From: Perkinsus olseni
Lineage: Eukaryota; Perkinsozoa; Perkinsida; Perkinsidae
Direction: 5' to 3'
NCBI GenBank assembly: GCA_013115135.1
Contig: JABANP010000001.1
Location: 124,001-188,000 of the forward strand
Length of the DNA: 64,000 nucleotides
Shown: positions 40,552 to 51,800 of the stretch, in pieces
How positions within the stretch are numbered: the first letter of the stretch is position 1
Layout of the letters: each line of letters begins with the position of its first letter
Notes under the pieces: generated by a model
What the model saw: only the letters and a program-made list of their open reading frames with translations
What the model was told of the DNA's origin: nothing
Databases searched by the model: none
Translations under genes and position numbers: made by a program

Positions 40552-43500
40552 ATGTCTGACGAAGCTGGGAGTGAGAAGCTGCATGTGGGATGGGAAATTG
40601 AGAAAATGACGGAATCGATCGAAACGACGCATCAGAACATTCAAAGCCTGAAAACGAAAATTGCCGGTGTTGTCGGAGGGCTGAGCCAAATAAGGCTAGC
40701 GGTCTCCCTAGCCATACCGCCAGCGGGTGAGGAACGCTTCTTCGTGTCACCATCGTGGATCCGTGAGGAGTGTGTAGGTGACAGAAAAGACGGTTTCAAA
40801 AAGCTTGATGCAGAAGTTGCTAGGCGACGGTTGGAGCAGCTAAGGAAGGACATCGCCGACTACAAGGCTCAGGTGGCGGACTCCTCCTCCCAGTGGTGGT
40901 GATTGCCCTGGTGGGTAGGTCTATGAGTTGGCGGAAACTAGCGATGACAAGAAGCGTCTTCGAGGGAGTCTGAGGCGGAAGGCCGTGATGGACGACAAGA
41001 GCAAGCCACTGTGAGTTGATGAGCAGCTCTGGGTGTGGTGTCAGCCGGTGAGCAGGTTCGAGAGGTTGGGAGGGGCCGCTGACATCGGCTCTGCTGTGGA
41101 CCTCGTCTACGACAAGGCACTTGCTGATCCCCGTGAGAGGGCGTTAACTGAGAGGGCTCTTGGACTCTAAGACTAGACTAAAGCGGCGGCGGCAAGACCA
41201 TCTTCCAGCCTAGAGGACCGTCCTTCTGCGACTTGTTCTTTCATTCTGTTTCCCGTCGGAAGAGCGCCCTCGAGGTAGAGGCTCACTCTCGTCTATGCCA
41301 AGGTACACGAGCATACTTCGATAAGGCCCAGAAGAAAATGAACCAAATTCGAGAGCGCATGCAGACCTTTGTCGTGAGCTACGTGGGGGGCCCGGCAAAT
41401 TATCAGGAGGAAGACCTTAAACCGGTAGGCTCTTGCCATCTGGAATGGGTTGGTGCCGGGCGTCATGATGATGATGAACTACTGTTGTGACCCCACGGTT
41501 GGTGAACCCGACATGATAGACGTAGAATTGATACAACCTTATTCATTCATGTGGATATTATATTTATACTCATGAATAATAATGAATCTAAAGTATTTAC
41601 TTATTTCAATTATTGCATCATAATAACCAAACCCTTGAATAATAATACGCCTAGCTAGTAATGATGTTACAGCAGCTACACTTATGATAACTGACCCAAC
41701 CATTCCTAGTTCAGCGTAAGGCAATCAACGGAGACAGTGTCCGTAGACGAGATGCCACAATTGGCCTAGACAAGACAATAGTGAGGTCAGGTCCACTACA
41801 ATATGAATATTATGGACTTCCACTTTGACGCCATGCTGGAACACTTCAACGCTGCCTTCCTGGAGATGGGCGTTCATTCTGAGGCCATCGCAGACTTCCT
41901 TCAACTTCTGGGCAGAATCCGCAAATACATAACGACCGGGAGTGGGTTTCCTCCGCGCGCTTCCGAGGAGTAGGTGGTGGTGTGGTAGGCACGGTGCGGA
42001 TGGCGCTGGCTCGAAAGGCCGCTGAGCATGGCAGGGACGAGATGTTCCTCAACCTGGGCGAGAGCGAAGGGATCGCTAAGATCATGAGTCGAACGTGAGC
42101 ATCCTGCTCTTGGCCTGCCCGGGGTTGTTCTATTCAGCGCACAGGTACGATATGGTACAAGTGGATGACCGCCTTCGAAGCGTCTTCAAGGGGAAGGACA
42201 TGGATGCTATCAGGCAGCAACAGACATTGTGAGTGACTCTGTCGTTTCTACTTGGCAGTATTAATAAAATCACGGATGATAAATGCTGTGTTGCAACGGG
42301 TCTGTTTATGTTTTGCGTACCTATCTGTTAGTTGCTCGTCATTAGTACTTCTGCATCCTGTTGTTGCTTGTGGTGTGATGATGGCGTTTTATGGTATGTG
42401 CGCACGCATGCACAATGAGACGATTGGCGCATACTTAGTAAAACTTAACCCTCCGAGTATAGAATCGGGATGATGATGATGTTGTTGATCCCCTACTTAC
42501 ACTGTTAACTTGATGCTCATTAGTTTGACTTGAATAGTAATAAACTCGATACTTAGTTCGAGTGTAAGGTTCTATTTACGTAGTGTTGTGGGGTCAAAGT
42601 TTCAGAAATGTGTTAATTATCTTCATGTGGAATATAGTAATGCTGCAAAATGTCTACAATGACGGAAATACCACTTTTCTTGCAAATCTCATTAGCAGTG
42701 TGGTAAGTCTTGCTATGCTTATCGCAAGTACTCCTGTGGTAGGTACATGTGTGAGCTGCTAGGAGGCCCTAGGATGTACGAAGGGAGAGGTATGCTGGAA
42801 ATACACGAAAACCTGAAGATAAGCGATTATTTATTCGACTGCTTCGTTATGGACGCTGACCGTGCATTACACAGTGAGTTGACTTGGTCGGAGGAATCTT
42901 AGGTTGAAGCGTGGTGAATATCCATCAGGTTTGAATATGACTGAGGAGCTGCATGACCTCGTCATCTCTATGATGGAAGAACAACGGAAGTATGTCGTGA
43001 AAGGCCACAACAAGGCGGACACACAGCGATTGGTGGACGGCAAAACGGTAACGGAAACTCTATTTCCTCGACCAGTCCTTTTGTTGTATCTTGTCCCTTT
43101 CTCAGATTCTCGATCGCATCGGAGGCGAGTTGAACGTCGAAGCCGTCGTGGAGACAATGTGAATAAATCGTCAATACCCCTCAGTTCTCACGGAATCGAA
43201 ATTTTCAAGAATTCTCGGAAAATCTTTATTCCGCTTTCATGCAAGTTGCTTAGGAAAATTTCTCAAGAGGCCAATCCGTGATGAATCATGCTGCGCCGAC
43301 GGCAGTCCGTCTTTCTCGGTGATCATCGACCGATCCTCCGTCTATTGTGTGATAGGTACTTCGGAGCTGAGCGAGATCCGAGGATAAAGTTCTTCTTCTT
43401 TCTAGACAAGGATAAGCTAGCCACAGTGAAACGAAGGGTCACAGACTTCCTTTGCGGTGCCCTCGGCGGCCAGTCGACGTGAGCGGTCCTCAACGCCTTG

Positions 43501-46500
43501 CTGAGGCTCATCAGAGGCCCTTGCAGGATCGACGTGAACATCGTGAGAGCTGTGCATTACCCGATGAATATTGGTGACCATCAATTCGACGCTCTGGTGG
43601 AGAATCTTTCGACCTCGATGGAGCTGATGGAGGTCGACCCCGACGTCAAGGCTGATGTCCTTGATGTGGTCAGCCATGTAAGTCCAACTCTGCCGCTGCG
43701 CGAGTTGAGAAGGTCAACTCTCAGTTGAGAGGGGAGATCACAGCAGGGGCCACGAGCAGGCTGGAGATCGCCCGAAGGAAAACGGAGTCTGCTGGTAAGA
43801 CGTCCCCGGACGAACCATTCCCCTAGGGCCTTGGTCGTTCAGGGACAGATGGCCTGTACAAGACGTTGGGCGGCGACGCTGGTATCATTCAATTCGTGGA
43901 AGAGCTGTAAGTTGCCTCTTCGCGCTCGGGAGCTCGTCCCACTTATTTGTTCAACTCTGCGGCTGTGTATACATCGTTGGGTGGTCGGTAGGGCTTAGAG
44001 TGTTTTAGGATAGCTCATGAACCTCATCGTAGCTCTCAAGGCCGGCGGAACCTGTCTTTGGCCTGCTGTGGTTTGAAGGCTTGAATCGATTCAGTATCTT
44101 GAAATCACCCATCAACTCGTTATCATGATATTTCAAGGTACAAGATATGCCTCCTCGACGATCGCATCAAGATGTTCTTTCAAGGCAGTAAACTCGACGC
44201 GGTGAAGGCGGCCCAGACCATCTTCATGCAACAGTTACTCGGTGGAGCTGTCGAGTGAGCATCGCCCGCACCATCACCATTCGACTGCCAAAATCATGAC
44301 GAGCTTCCCTCTTGTCGTCGTCACGCTGTCATCAACTCTTCCTCGATTACTCGTTTCTTGCGCTTCCGTTTCCCATCCCGAAAGACTTCTCGCATTACTG
44401 CTACCCGTCAGGTACACCGGACGCGAGCTGAAGAGGATCCATCAGACGCTCCTCATTCAAGACTGGCAATTTGATGCCTTCTTGGATAACGCTCGAAAGG
44501 CCTTAGCTTCACTCGAGTAGGCCGTGGACTTCTCTCAAAACGATCGAACGCTGCCTTCCTCAGTACTGATAGTGATACTATCGACGAGTGCACAGTGTTG
44601 ATGGAGACGACACGCCTAGTGAGTCCTTGATGTGAGAACACCCTCGGAGCTTCCTCTGTCTCAGGAAGTGGTTTCCGCTGTGAACCGACAGTTCGATGTG
44701 AAACGGATGATACAGGACGCCCATCGGAAGCCTCTTTACGAAAGGGTTGGAGGGGAAGTTAGTAGGTCGCAGCTGGTATAAGATTCTCTAAACAGTATCA
44801 CCGGTACTTTACCTCAGCGATTGCGAGGCTGTGCGACTCGATGTACACGGCTGCGCTGGAGGATGATCGGCTGAGGTTCTTTTTCGAGAAAGAACAAGGC
44901 TAAGGTCAGCGCTGCCTGACTCCCCAGCCCAATATATTCTTGACTCCGTCCCTCGGTGGTGCCGATGAAGTATTGGCTGGGGAGTCCTGGTTGGCCCCTC
45001 TGGCGTTATTCAACTGGCTGTTGGCCAAATGCAGTGGGCGTCGAATGACTGCGATAATAGGGCGTCGATAATTCGCTAGTGGTGATTGTGCATGGCTTTG
45101 GGTGGGGATCGGGAAGAGGAGATGTAGCTGTCTGCGCGTTGTTACCATCTTTCCTTCGTCGTCAGGTCCAATCTATCAAGAAGAAGATGACCCAGTTCAT
45201 CTGCGGTGCCATCGGTGGTGAGTCAGTTCGCTTCGGGCGTCCGTACTCGTCTCGCCTTCCCTTCTGCTATCATTCCTCTCGTGGAACGTTTCAGCTCTGC
45301 ATACAATTACGGTCTGAGACAAATGGGATGGTCTCTCCCACCGTTGATACTACCATACCGTATTCGGTGCGACGTTGACCCGCGCACTCGTCAGGTCCGT
45401 CGACCTACGACCCGGCGGATCTGCGACCAGCGCATTACTCGATGAACATCGCCTCCCACCATTTCGATGTCATGCTGTCTTTTATCAAGGAGGTGGACGA
45501 CAGGGGAGGCTGCCGTCCCTCAAGTCCTTGGATGTGTTTTCCATCAGATCCTCAAAACCGAGTTGGAGCTCGACAAGGCGGATGTGAGGGAGGTCCTCAG
45601 GGCTCTGCAACCCGTTAGAGGAGATATTATCAATGGGTGTAAGCCGGTGGGATTCATACCACATTTCCCCCTAATCACCAATTCATCGCTCTTTTCGCTA
45701 TTCCATCGCTCCACAACTCAGCAGTGGTTTTCAAGGAACGCCAGTCTCTCCTGTGAGGAAGGGCGAGCGACTGATACGACCCTCCAGATACTGTCCGGTC
45801 GGAGATAGCTCGACGTTCTACGGACAACGGCCTCGACCAGATGTTCCTCAGAGTTGGTGAGAATTCGCTATTGGCCTCGCTGCGCTAAAAGAGGTCACTG
45901 GCAGGGGAATCGGAAGGCGTCACGAGGATCGTCAACTCACTCTTCTCGATCCTCGCCACGGACGCACGGATAAAACGCTTCTTCAAGCCAGAGAAGCGAG
46001 ACCAGCTGAAACAAGGCGTCTCCGTCTTCCTCGTCGACAGGTTCGGTGGGCCTAAGAACTACCAAGGTGGTTCAAGTCTGCGGGGCTGACTTCCTCAAGT
46101 CGGGTTCTCACAGGTCGGGATCTTACAGCAGCTCATGAAGGCCTCGGCATCACCGACTACCACTTCGATGCATTCGTAGCTGATTTTTTGAGGTGGGCTG
46201 CTCTTCATCGTAACACCTTGTTTACCGACTGCCGCTGCCAGGGCACTGAGTGCCACCGATGTTGATGAAACTGTCGTCGACGAGCTGATCGTTACTCTGG
46301 AGCCTCTGCGGTCACAGGTGGGCAGTAGATACCAGCTGGATGCAGTTGCAAGGCCTATGCAGGTACTTGGTCGAAGCGATGAGGTTGATGTGGTCGTGAC
46401 GAAGAACGGGCAGACGCTGTTGGAGAGGTTGGGTGGAGACGACCAACTGGAGACTTTGGCTGATGTCATGTGAGGTTGCTCGATGAGGGCCTTCACAAAC

Positions 46501-48012
46501 CAACTTACTCATACGCCCGTAGATAGGACCTGACGGTAGAAATGTTGCCGTTATGGCGGGGATGCCAAGCCAGTCGTGAATCTCTGTCGTCATGAACGCA
46601 ACCAATGTCGACAGTTGCCCGTCTGCGCTCAACCGCAGTAGTCGGCGGACGAAGAAAGGGCCCGAGCGAACGAGACGCCCCGCGAGCCCCATTCGGTACA
46701 TTATCGAATAGTTCATCGACATGAATCCACTCTCGCTACAGCGCAGTTATCAATCTCCCCTACCAGGCTCCTCGACGCGGAAAGGTGTCTTTATCAGGAA
46801 TGAGAAAGTCTTGGAGGACAGCCGCCTTCGCTTCTACTTCGAGAAGAGTCACTTCAAACGGCGGAATATCCGTCGGAAATTATACCAGTTCATGTCTGGA
46901 GCGTTCGGCGGGCCACTCCAGTAAGCCTTGGAGCCACTCGGCCTCGCCGTGCTGCTCTGTAGGGGCGTCCTCCGGCTCAGGTACGACAACGCTCACCTGA
47001 AGCCCGCGCATTATGATATGAATATTACTGACTACCATTTTGATGCTTTCCTATCAGTTTGGATGGCCGCCTGTGAGTGTCATTCAGCTGCTGTCATTTT
47101 CCACTGCGCTAGTCCGCCCGCTCGAACGCTGATAGCGTATGGCAGGTAAGGAACTGGACGTGGATGGTGAAGCTGCTGAGGATTCCATTGAAGTGCTTAA
47201 CGGAGTCCGATCGGCAATCACCGGCGGATGCGTCGTCAGGATGGAGATGTCTCGGAAGAAGGTGAGGTCTGGGAGCGTCTTCCCATCGCACTTTGGCTCC
47301 ATCTCAGGCCCAGCTCGAGAGCCCCGGTCAACTCTTCGAGCGCCTCGGTGGGAGAGAAGGAGTGGTCGAGCTGGCCGACAAGCTCTTCACGATGGTTACA
47401 CGGGACCACCGTAGGCGGCTTTTTTGTATTCCCTCAGCACAGTACTGCCGATTGAATTGTTCAGGTATCGGAATGTTCTTCGAGGGAGCTAAACTGGCGA
47501 GTATGTGGCAGGGGCTCACTTCCTACTTATTGCAAGCCTTTGGTGGTCCGCAAGATTACCAGGGTCGACCTTTGGATGAGGTCCACGAGGTGAGAGGATT
47601 CTTCATGACCGCAGGCTATCTGGCTGAGATTCTAATCGATATCGTTTCCTTTTCTTGGCATCGTCTAGCCTGCGCTGCGTCATCGACCATTATTCGACCG
47701 CTTGCTAACAGTGACTATTCTCTCAGGTGCTGGCCATCGACGACTACCATTTCGATTGCTTCCTTCAACTACTTCACAGATCACAACGATTGCTTGGACA
47801 AGATCACGACCTCTGCAATGACACTTTGGTATCGTCGACGCTTCGGCGGCCTCTTCGCCTTCGCGCTGCCGTCAGATCATTCTCCAGGGATTTGCGGTTG
47901 ATTCCCATCTACTGATGTTTCAGGAAGTACTGGAGAACCTCCGCCCCCGGGTTCTCCATGCCCATTATCTGCGATCCGGCACAGCTCATGCCGATGGCTC
48001 TGCGGCGAAGTG
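40552..48012 (+). CDS. Eight-domain truncated (2/2) haemoglobin polyprotein with coiled-coil leader
   Basis: More than 30 small exons. The leader starts MSDEAGSEKLHVGWEIEKM and is coiled coil (RRRLEQLRKDIADYKAQVYE). Then come eight successive group-1 truncated-globin (trHbN-like) domains. Each has an A/B helix start (LFERLGG, MFLNLGE, ILDRIGG, LYKTLGG, LYERVGG, MFLRVGG, LLERLGG, LFERLGG). Each then has a CD/E segment DxR-(x)-FF, a FxxxxLGGP-type E helix, the proximal (F8) His and a G helix D-(Y/F/H/W)-x-FD. The family fold normally has a single domain of about 120-140 residues binding one haem; here eight are fused, with linkers such as VNSQLRGEITAGATSRLE and RSDEVDVVVTKNGQ. Well-supported introns include 40,873-40,918, 41,011-41,055, 41,425-41,790, 41,942-41,988, 42,095-42,144, 42,229-42,742 and 43,479-43,526. 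Stop TGA at 48,010-48,012. Likely role is O2/NO binding or NO detoxification (inference). Not a pseudogene as far as I can read: all exons join in frame, except one junction in domain 5 that I could not fix. Confidence 0.85.
41056..41941 (+). other. Globin domain 1
   Basis: Exons read LFERLGGAADIGSAVDLVY, then RAYFDKAQKKMNQIRERMQ, FVVSYVGGPANYQEEDLKP, then VHYNMNIMDFHFDAMLEHF. Proximal His codon at 41,794-41,796. B10 position is Tyr. The 366-bp intron before the His exon holds the AT-rich insert. Confidence 0.85.
41533..41716. other. AT-rich insert inside a globin intron, possibly organellar
   Basis: About 180 bp, roughly two-thirds A+T, with sharp borders against GC-balanced intron sequence. 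The minus strand has an uninterrupted 61-codon frame with A/T-ending codons and a hydrophobic stretch (ELGMVGSVIISVAAVTSLL). This is the style of mitochondrial DNA. I cannot assign it to a specific mitochondrial gene, so nuclear mitochondrial insertion is only a candidate explanation. Confidence 0.4.
42042..43047 (+). other. Globin domain 2
   Basis: Reads MFLNLGESEGIAKIMSRTY, DMVQVDDRLRSVFKGKDMDA, YMCELLGGPRMYEGRGML, EIHENLKISDYLFDCF. Proximal His codon at 42,804-42,806; B10 Tyr directly after the 50-bp intron 42,095-42,144. A larger 514-bp intron (42,229-42,742) interrupts the E-helix region. Confidence 0.85.
43106..43677 (+). other. Globin domain 3
   Basis: Reads ILDRIGGELNVEAVVETM, YFGAERDPRIKFFFF, VTDFLCGALGGQS, then NIVRAVHYPMNIGDHQFDAL. 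Proximal His codon at 43,555-43,557; B10 Tyr. Introns at 43,159-43,355 and 43,479-43,526 (48 bp). Confidence 0.85.
43846..44618 (+). other. Globin domain 4
   Basis: Reads GLYKTLGGDAGIIQFVEEL, YKICLLDDRIKMFFQG, IFMQQLLGGAVEYTGREL, KRIHQTLLIQDWQFDAF. Proximal His codon at 44,440-44,442; B10 Tyr. Introns 43,907-44,137, 44,255-44,411 and 44,517-44,563, all phase 2. Confidence 0.85.
44728..45657 (+). other. Globin domain 5
   Basis: Reads PLYERVGGE, then LCDSMYTAALEDDRLRFFF, KKKMTQFICGAIGGE, LRPAHYSMNIASHHFDVML, and ELDKADVREVLRALQPVRG. Proximal His codon at 45,433-45,435; B10 Tyr. The splice junction after VGGE (about 44,757-44,835) does not resolve to a clean GT..AG with full frame and helix length. 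That is either my limit or a local change. Confidence 0.75.
45836..46320 (+). other. Globin domain 6
   Basis: Reads MFLRVGGESEGVTRIVNSLF, SILATDARIKRFFKPEKRDQ, VFLVDRFGGPKNYQGRDLT, AAHEGLGITDYHFDAFVAD. Proximal His codon at 46,134-46,136; B10 is Phe instead of Tyr. It is the most canonical F/G segment of the eight. Confidence 0.85.
46402..47150 (+). other. Globin domain 7
   Basis: Reads LLERLGGDDQLETLADVM, NEKVLEDSRLRFYFEKS, KLYQFMSGAFGGPLQ, then YDNAHLKPAHYDMNITDYHF. Proximal His codon at 47,009-47,011. With the splice that keeps frame, B10 reads Asn; this depends on the chosen acceptor near 46,790. A linker exon (ELDVDGEAAEDSIEVLNGVR) follows. Confidence 0.8.
47318..48012 (+). other. Globin domain 8 and C-terminus
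   Basis: Reads QLFERLGGREGVVELADKLF, HRIGMFFEGAKLASMWQ, LTSYLLQAFGGPQDYQGRPL, DEVHE, then VLAIDDYHFDCFLQLL. Proximal His codon at 47,584-47,586; B10 Phe. The last exon reads EVLENLRPRVLHAHYLRSG and ends at 48,012. Confidence 0.85.
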
Positions 48013-48878
48013 ACGGCCCAGCGTAGCATGTATTCGGGAGTTTAACAGTCATTTATCATGCCCTCATGGGAATGACGATTTGTCGTACATTACCGATAGT
48101 TTCGCGTTGTAACCAGAGTTCAATGTTAGCAAGCTCGAAATTATTTGGAATTTGCGCAAGCACATCCCTGTTCCATGTAAAAGTAAGAGCGCTTGCATAA
48201 CAACATCCAACTGCCGCGCCGAAGATCGGGAGGGGCTGTCCTAAAAGCCTCTCACAACGCTAGAAGCGCTTCCATACGACGCTGAAGCCTCTCTCGAAAA
48301 CCTCCGAAGCCTTTAAACCAGGTGCGAATACTCGCCCACACTGAGGAGGTACTCGGTAAGGAACGTTTGGACCTCTCCGTTCCAAACGTGTGCTATGATA
48401 AGCGGGACAACTTGGGCAGTAACGGAACAGCAGGCCCCTTAATATATTTTGGTTACAATTTCTCGCTTTTTGCGAGTCAGAGCTCGGCGGTGTTACAGCG
48501 CCGCTGTACACATCGTGGTGTAATATCGAGGGGGCAACAGACCCTCCCCACCGAGACTGAACACAACATGATGTTATGCAGAGAGGCATGTGCCAAGAGA
48601 CAGTTCATCTGCTGCTGTTGTTGTTTATCGAGGCACTCAATAGAGGCTTTATAGCGATAATTGATTATTCAGCAGCTGTTGTAACGAATAGCACTATAAA
48701 AGTAATACGTTAATATGCGGAACAGTAATTAGTCACGAAGATTCACTTAACGACGACAACTAGGAGCACGCATGAAGTAAAGAATTTTATACAGCGACGG
48801 TGAGGTCAGTCCGGCCGCTAAGACATTGTCCTTTGCTGAGCAAGTAATAAAGTATCTGAGAAGGGAACGCAAAATCCC
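48013..48878. other. Convergent intergenic region
   Basis: Between the 3' ends of the globin gene (plus) and the K+ channel gene (minus). No exon-like frames or structured repeats that I can support. Confidence 0.4.
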
Positions 48879-51800
48879 TCACGAAGGAGCCGGAGCTGCG
48901 CAGACCGTACGAAGTTTCAATTCCATATCATCAATGGCAGGCAAGAGATCATCCTTCACCTGCAAGAAAAAAAAGCATTCGAATTTCCGATGAGAGGCCG
49001 GCGAAGGCTTACGAGACGCAGGAGAGATTCCTGCTGTTTCATGAGCTTGGAGGAGTTCTCATAGGGAGAGGCTGAATCGTCGCTTTCGTCCATCTGCAAC
49101 AAGCAGTCGAGGGCGAGCTCAAGCGGCAATGACTCACTAGATCGCTCTTCCCCAACTTGGTATCTTTGTGATGAGAGGAACCTGAGAGAAAACCGGTCGT
49201 TGATAGACTATGGATGATGACCTCTGAGGCTCACCTCGGGAGAACTCTCGATGGTAGGACAGGACAGCCGAGGTGTCGATCTTCTCTCGATGTATTGCCA
49301 AGTCGCTAACGTCGCTGATTCCACGCGCACTACGATCTGAATGATCGACCTGTCCTGCCGAGAGGAGCCCGCAGTCACTCACGATGAGCCACGAGATTCC
49401 GTCTTGTCTTGAGGGAAGCTCTGAACTGCTCCGCGTGAAGTCTTGGATGCACACAAAACTAGAGACAGCTGGATCGGCAGGTGCTGCCAATGGTAAACCC
49501 GTTACGTATTTCAGCTTCTCCGTCGCGTCCCTCTGCATCGACATGAGTAAATGCGGGAAGGCACAGAAGGTCTCTACAGAAGAAGGAACCATACACAGTG
49601 GAGACCTCCGCAAGGCGTGAGCTCACGGAATAGAGCGGCGGCATCCAAGGCGAACAGCTCCGCATCGCTGTAGGCTCTCACGTTGAACTGCCGATGCTCC
49701 TGAAGTACGTGGCGGGCTAGACTGAAGCCGTCCCTGGGCCGATTCCCCGTCGCAGTGCGCCCCATTTACGGTGGACAGCAAAGCACTCACCTGGCAGAAA
49801 AGCTCGACTTCACCAAAGTAGCTTCCCTCCTTATAGAACCAGAGGGGCGGACGAGGACCATCTGAGCAAGGACATGATAACCTGCTTGCACTGGTCAGCG
49901 CAGACTGGCAACGCCACAGCGGTGGGGTGCCGATGCTCTCACCTCCCTTAGCCTCATCCTGCGCACCATCCGACGGAGCCTCCACGCCCACTTGGCCCCT
50001 CACGACAAACACTACTTGGTCAGCGATATCGCCTGGCACGAAATCGGAGGTCGGGCCCGCCCATCGCTGAGCTTACCAACTTTCCATATAAGCCCGTTCT
50101 TCTCGTCCACAGGGCTCTTCACCACTCGTTGCAGGAGGGGCGCAAGATGACATATCTGCGTCGGTCGAGTCGGCTTCGGTCCTGGTGCGGTTGACGCCCT
50201 ACCAAAGCGTTCTTGTTACGCGAGTCAGAGAAAATGTCAAGGCTCAGATGCCGGCCACCGTGCATCGAGTAGGCTAGTTTTGTTCGAACCTGAGATCACG
50301 AGCAGCCCCGACGAAAAGATGATCGGACGTGGAACCTTAGACGGCGAGCGAAGGAACTTGGAGCTCTCGCGTGGCATTCCGAGTGCCGCATCAGAAGAGT
50401 ACTGTCGCAAATCCCCGAACGTCGTTTGTCAGTACTAACGCCTCGCAAGGTTTTACCGGAAGCCGACGGACTGACGTCCTGCAAAGCCCTAGGGCTTGGC
50501 GCCCCTTCCTCGCGCTACCTCCATTGGGAATGTTCCCATGATACTCGCAACCTGCTGTGGGTTGGGTGACGTGTCGGTCTCCGAGTGAGCCAGCATAAGA
50601 TCATCTGTCATACCAACTCATCTGCAACAACGAATCACCCGCTCACTCAAATCTTTGATCAGCTTGAGGTCGATCTCAGCATTCGAGCAGAACTCCACCA
50701 GGTGAGAGAGCCGCTGATTGCGCAGCTTCCTGTTCTTATCACGAAGGGCCAGGATGTCTAACAACCACAGATGGAGCCTCGAGGAGGAGGAGGCAGTGGA
50801 AGCTCACTAGCGACTCGACTGATGATCTGAGCATACACTGCAACGCCGAGGCACATGATGGCCATGGCGAAGACCTGTCAGGACATGCCGTACCCTCGAA
50901 AGCAAAGAAGACCTTCGTACGTATTCCGCCGGAGTGTTGGGTGTGATGTCGCCGTAGCCGACTGTTGTTACGGTAGTCACCACCCAGTAGACGGAGGCCA
51001 CGTATCTTAGGCACGAAGGAAACACCAAGTCAATAGAAAGGGGGGAGCAGATCGAATTGGGATAGCGCGGAATCGATTCTCTTCCGGACTCACCTGACCC
51101 CCAGCGGACGGATGCATTGATCGATGAGCTCCTCCGTATTGAGGTACTGTAGATCATCACAAGTCTCGTCCTGAGAGGCCACTCGCAGCAGAATCCGCGA
51201 ATGCTGAGCAGTTGTGTCGTACGAATGAGCTCAGCTGTCGCCGCGGCCAGCTCCGCTGTGAGAAGTCCTCCGCCCTAGCAATGAGGTACCTATGCTTCAC
51301 GAGATGCTCTAAACTATGATTATTCGTCTGCCCCTCTGACCATATGCAGGCAATGACGTGTATTGCAGTAGCCAGGAACACTCCGAAGAGGGCGAACTCA
51401 GCCCAGGCCTCACTCAGGAATCTGCCAGGGCTGCTTCTACAAGGGAGCTGCCAGTTGAGCTACTCACCGATGAAAGACGCCGCTCAACAGAGCGCGGTGC
51501 TGCAGCACTTTGAAAAGTCGAATTAGACGGAGTAGACGTAGAAGTCGGATAGCATTGAAGCCTGTGCTGTCCTGAGGTGGAAGGAGGCTGGGTGACGAGG
51601 CTCTAGGCGTAGGGCTACCGTGTCGAAATCTGGCACAGCTGCCGCGATTAGAGGAAGGCAGGCCAGGAGGTCGAATATAAACCAAGTGCAAAGATAGTGG
51701 TAGAAAATACGGCTGAAAAGAAGGAGGACCACATCACGACACGGACGTTCACTTAATACAGGTAGGGAGGCTCGAGGGCGAGTGCTACCATAAGATGAGG

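Noticed and set aside
41539..41724. Calling the AT-rich insert a specific mitochondrial gene (cox1, cox3 or cob)
   Set aside because: The 61-aa frame does not match the parts of these proteins that I know. Only the base composition supports organelle origin.
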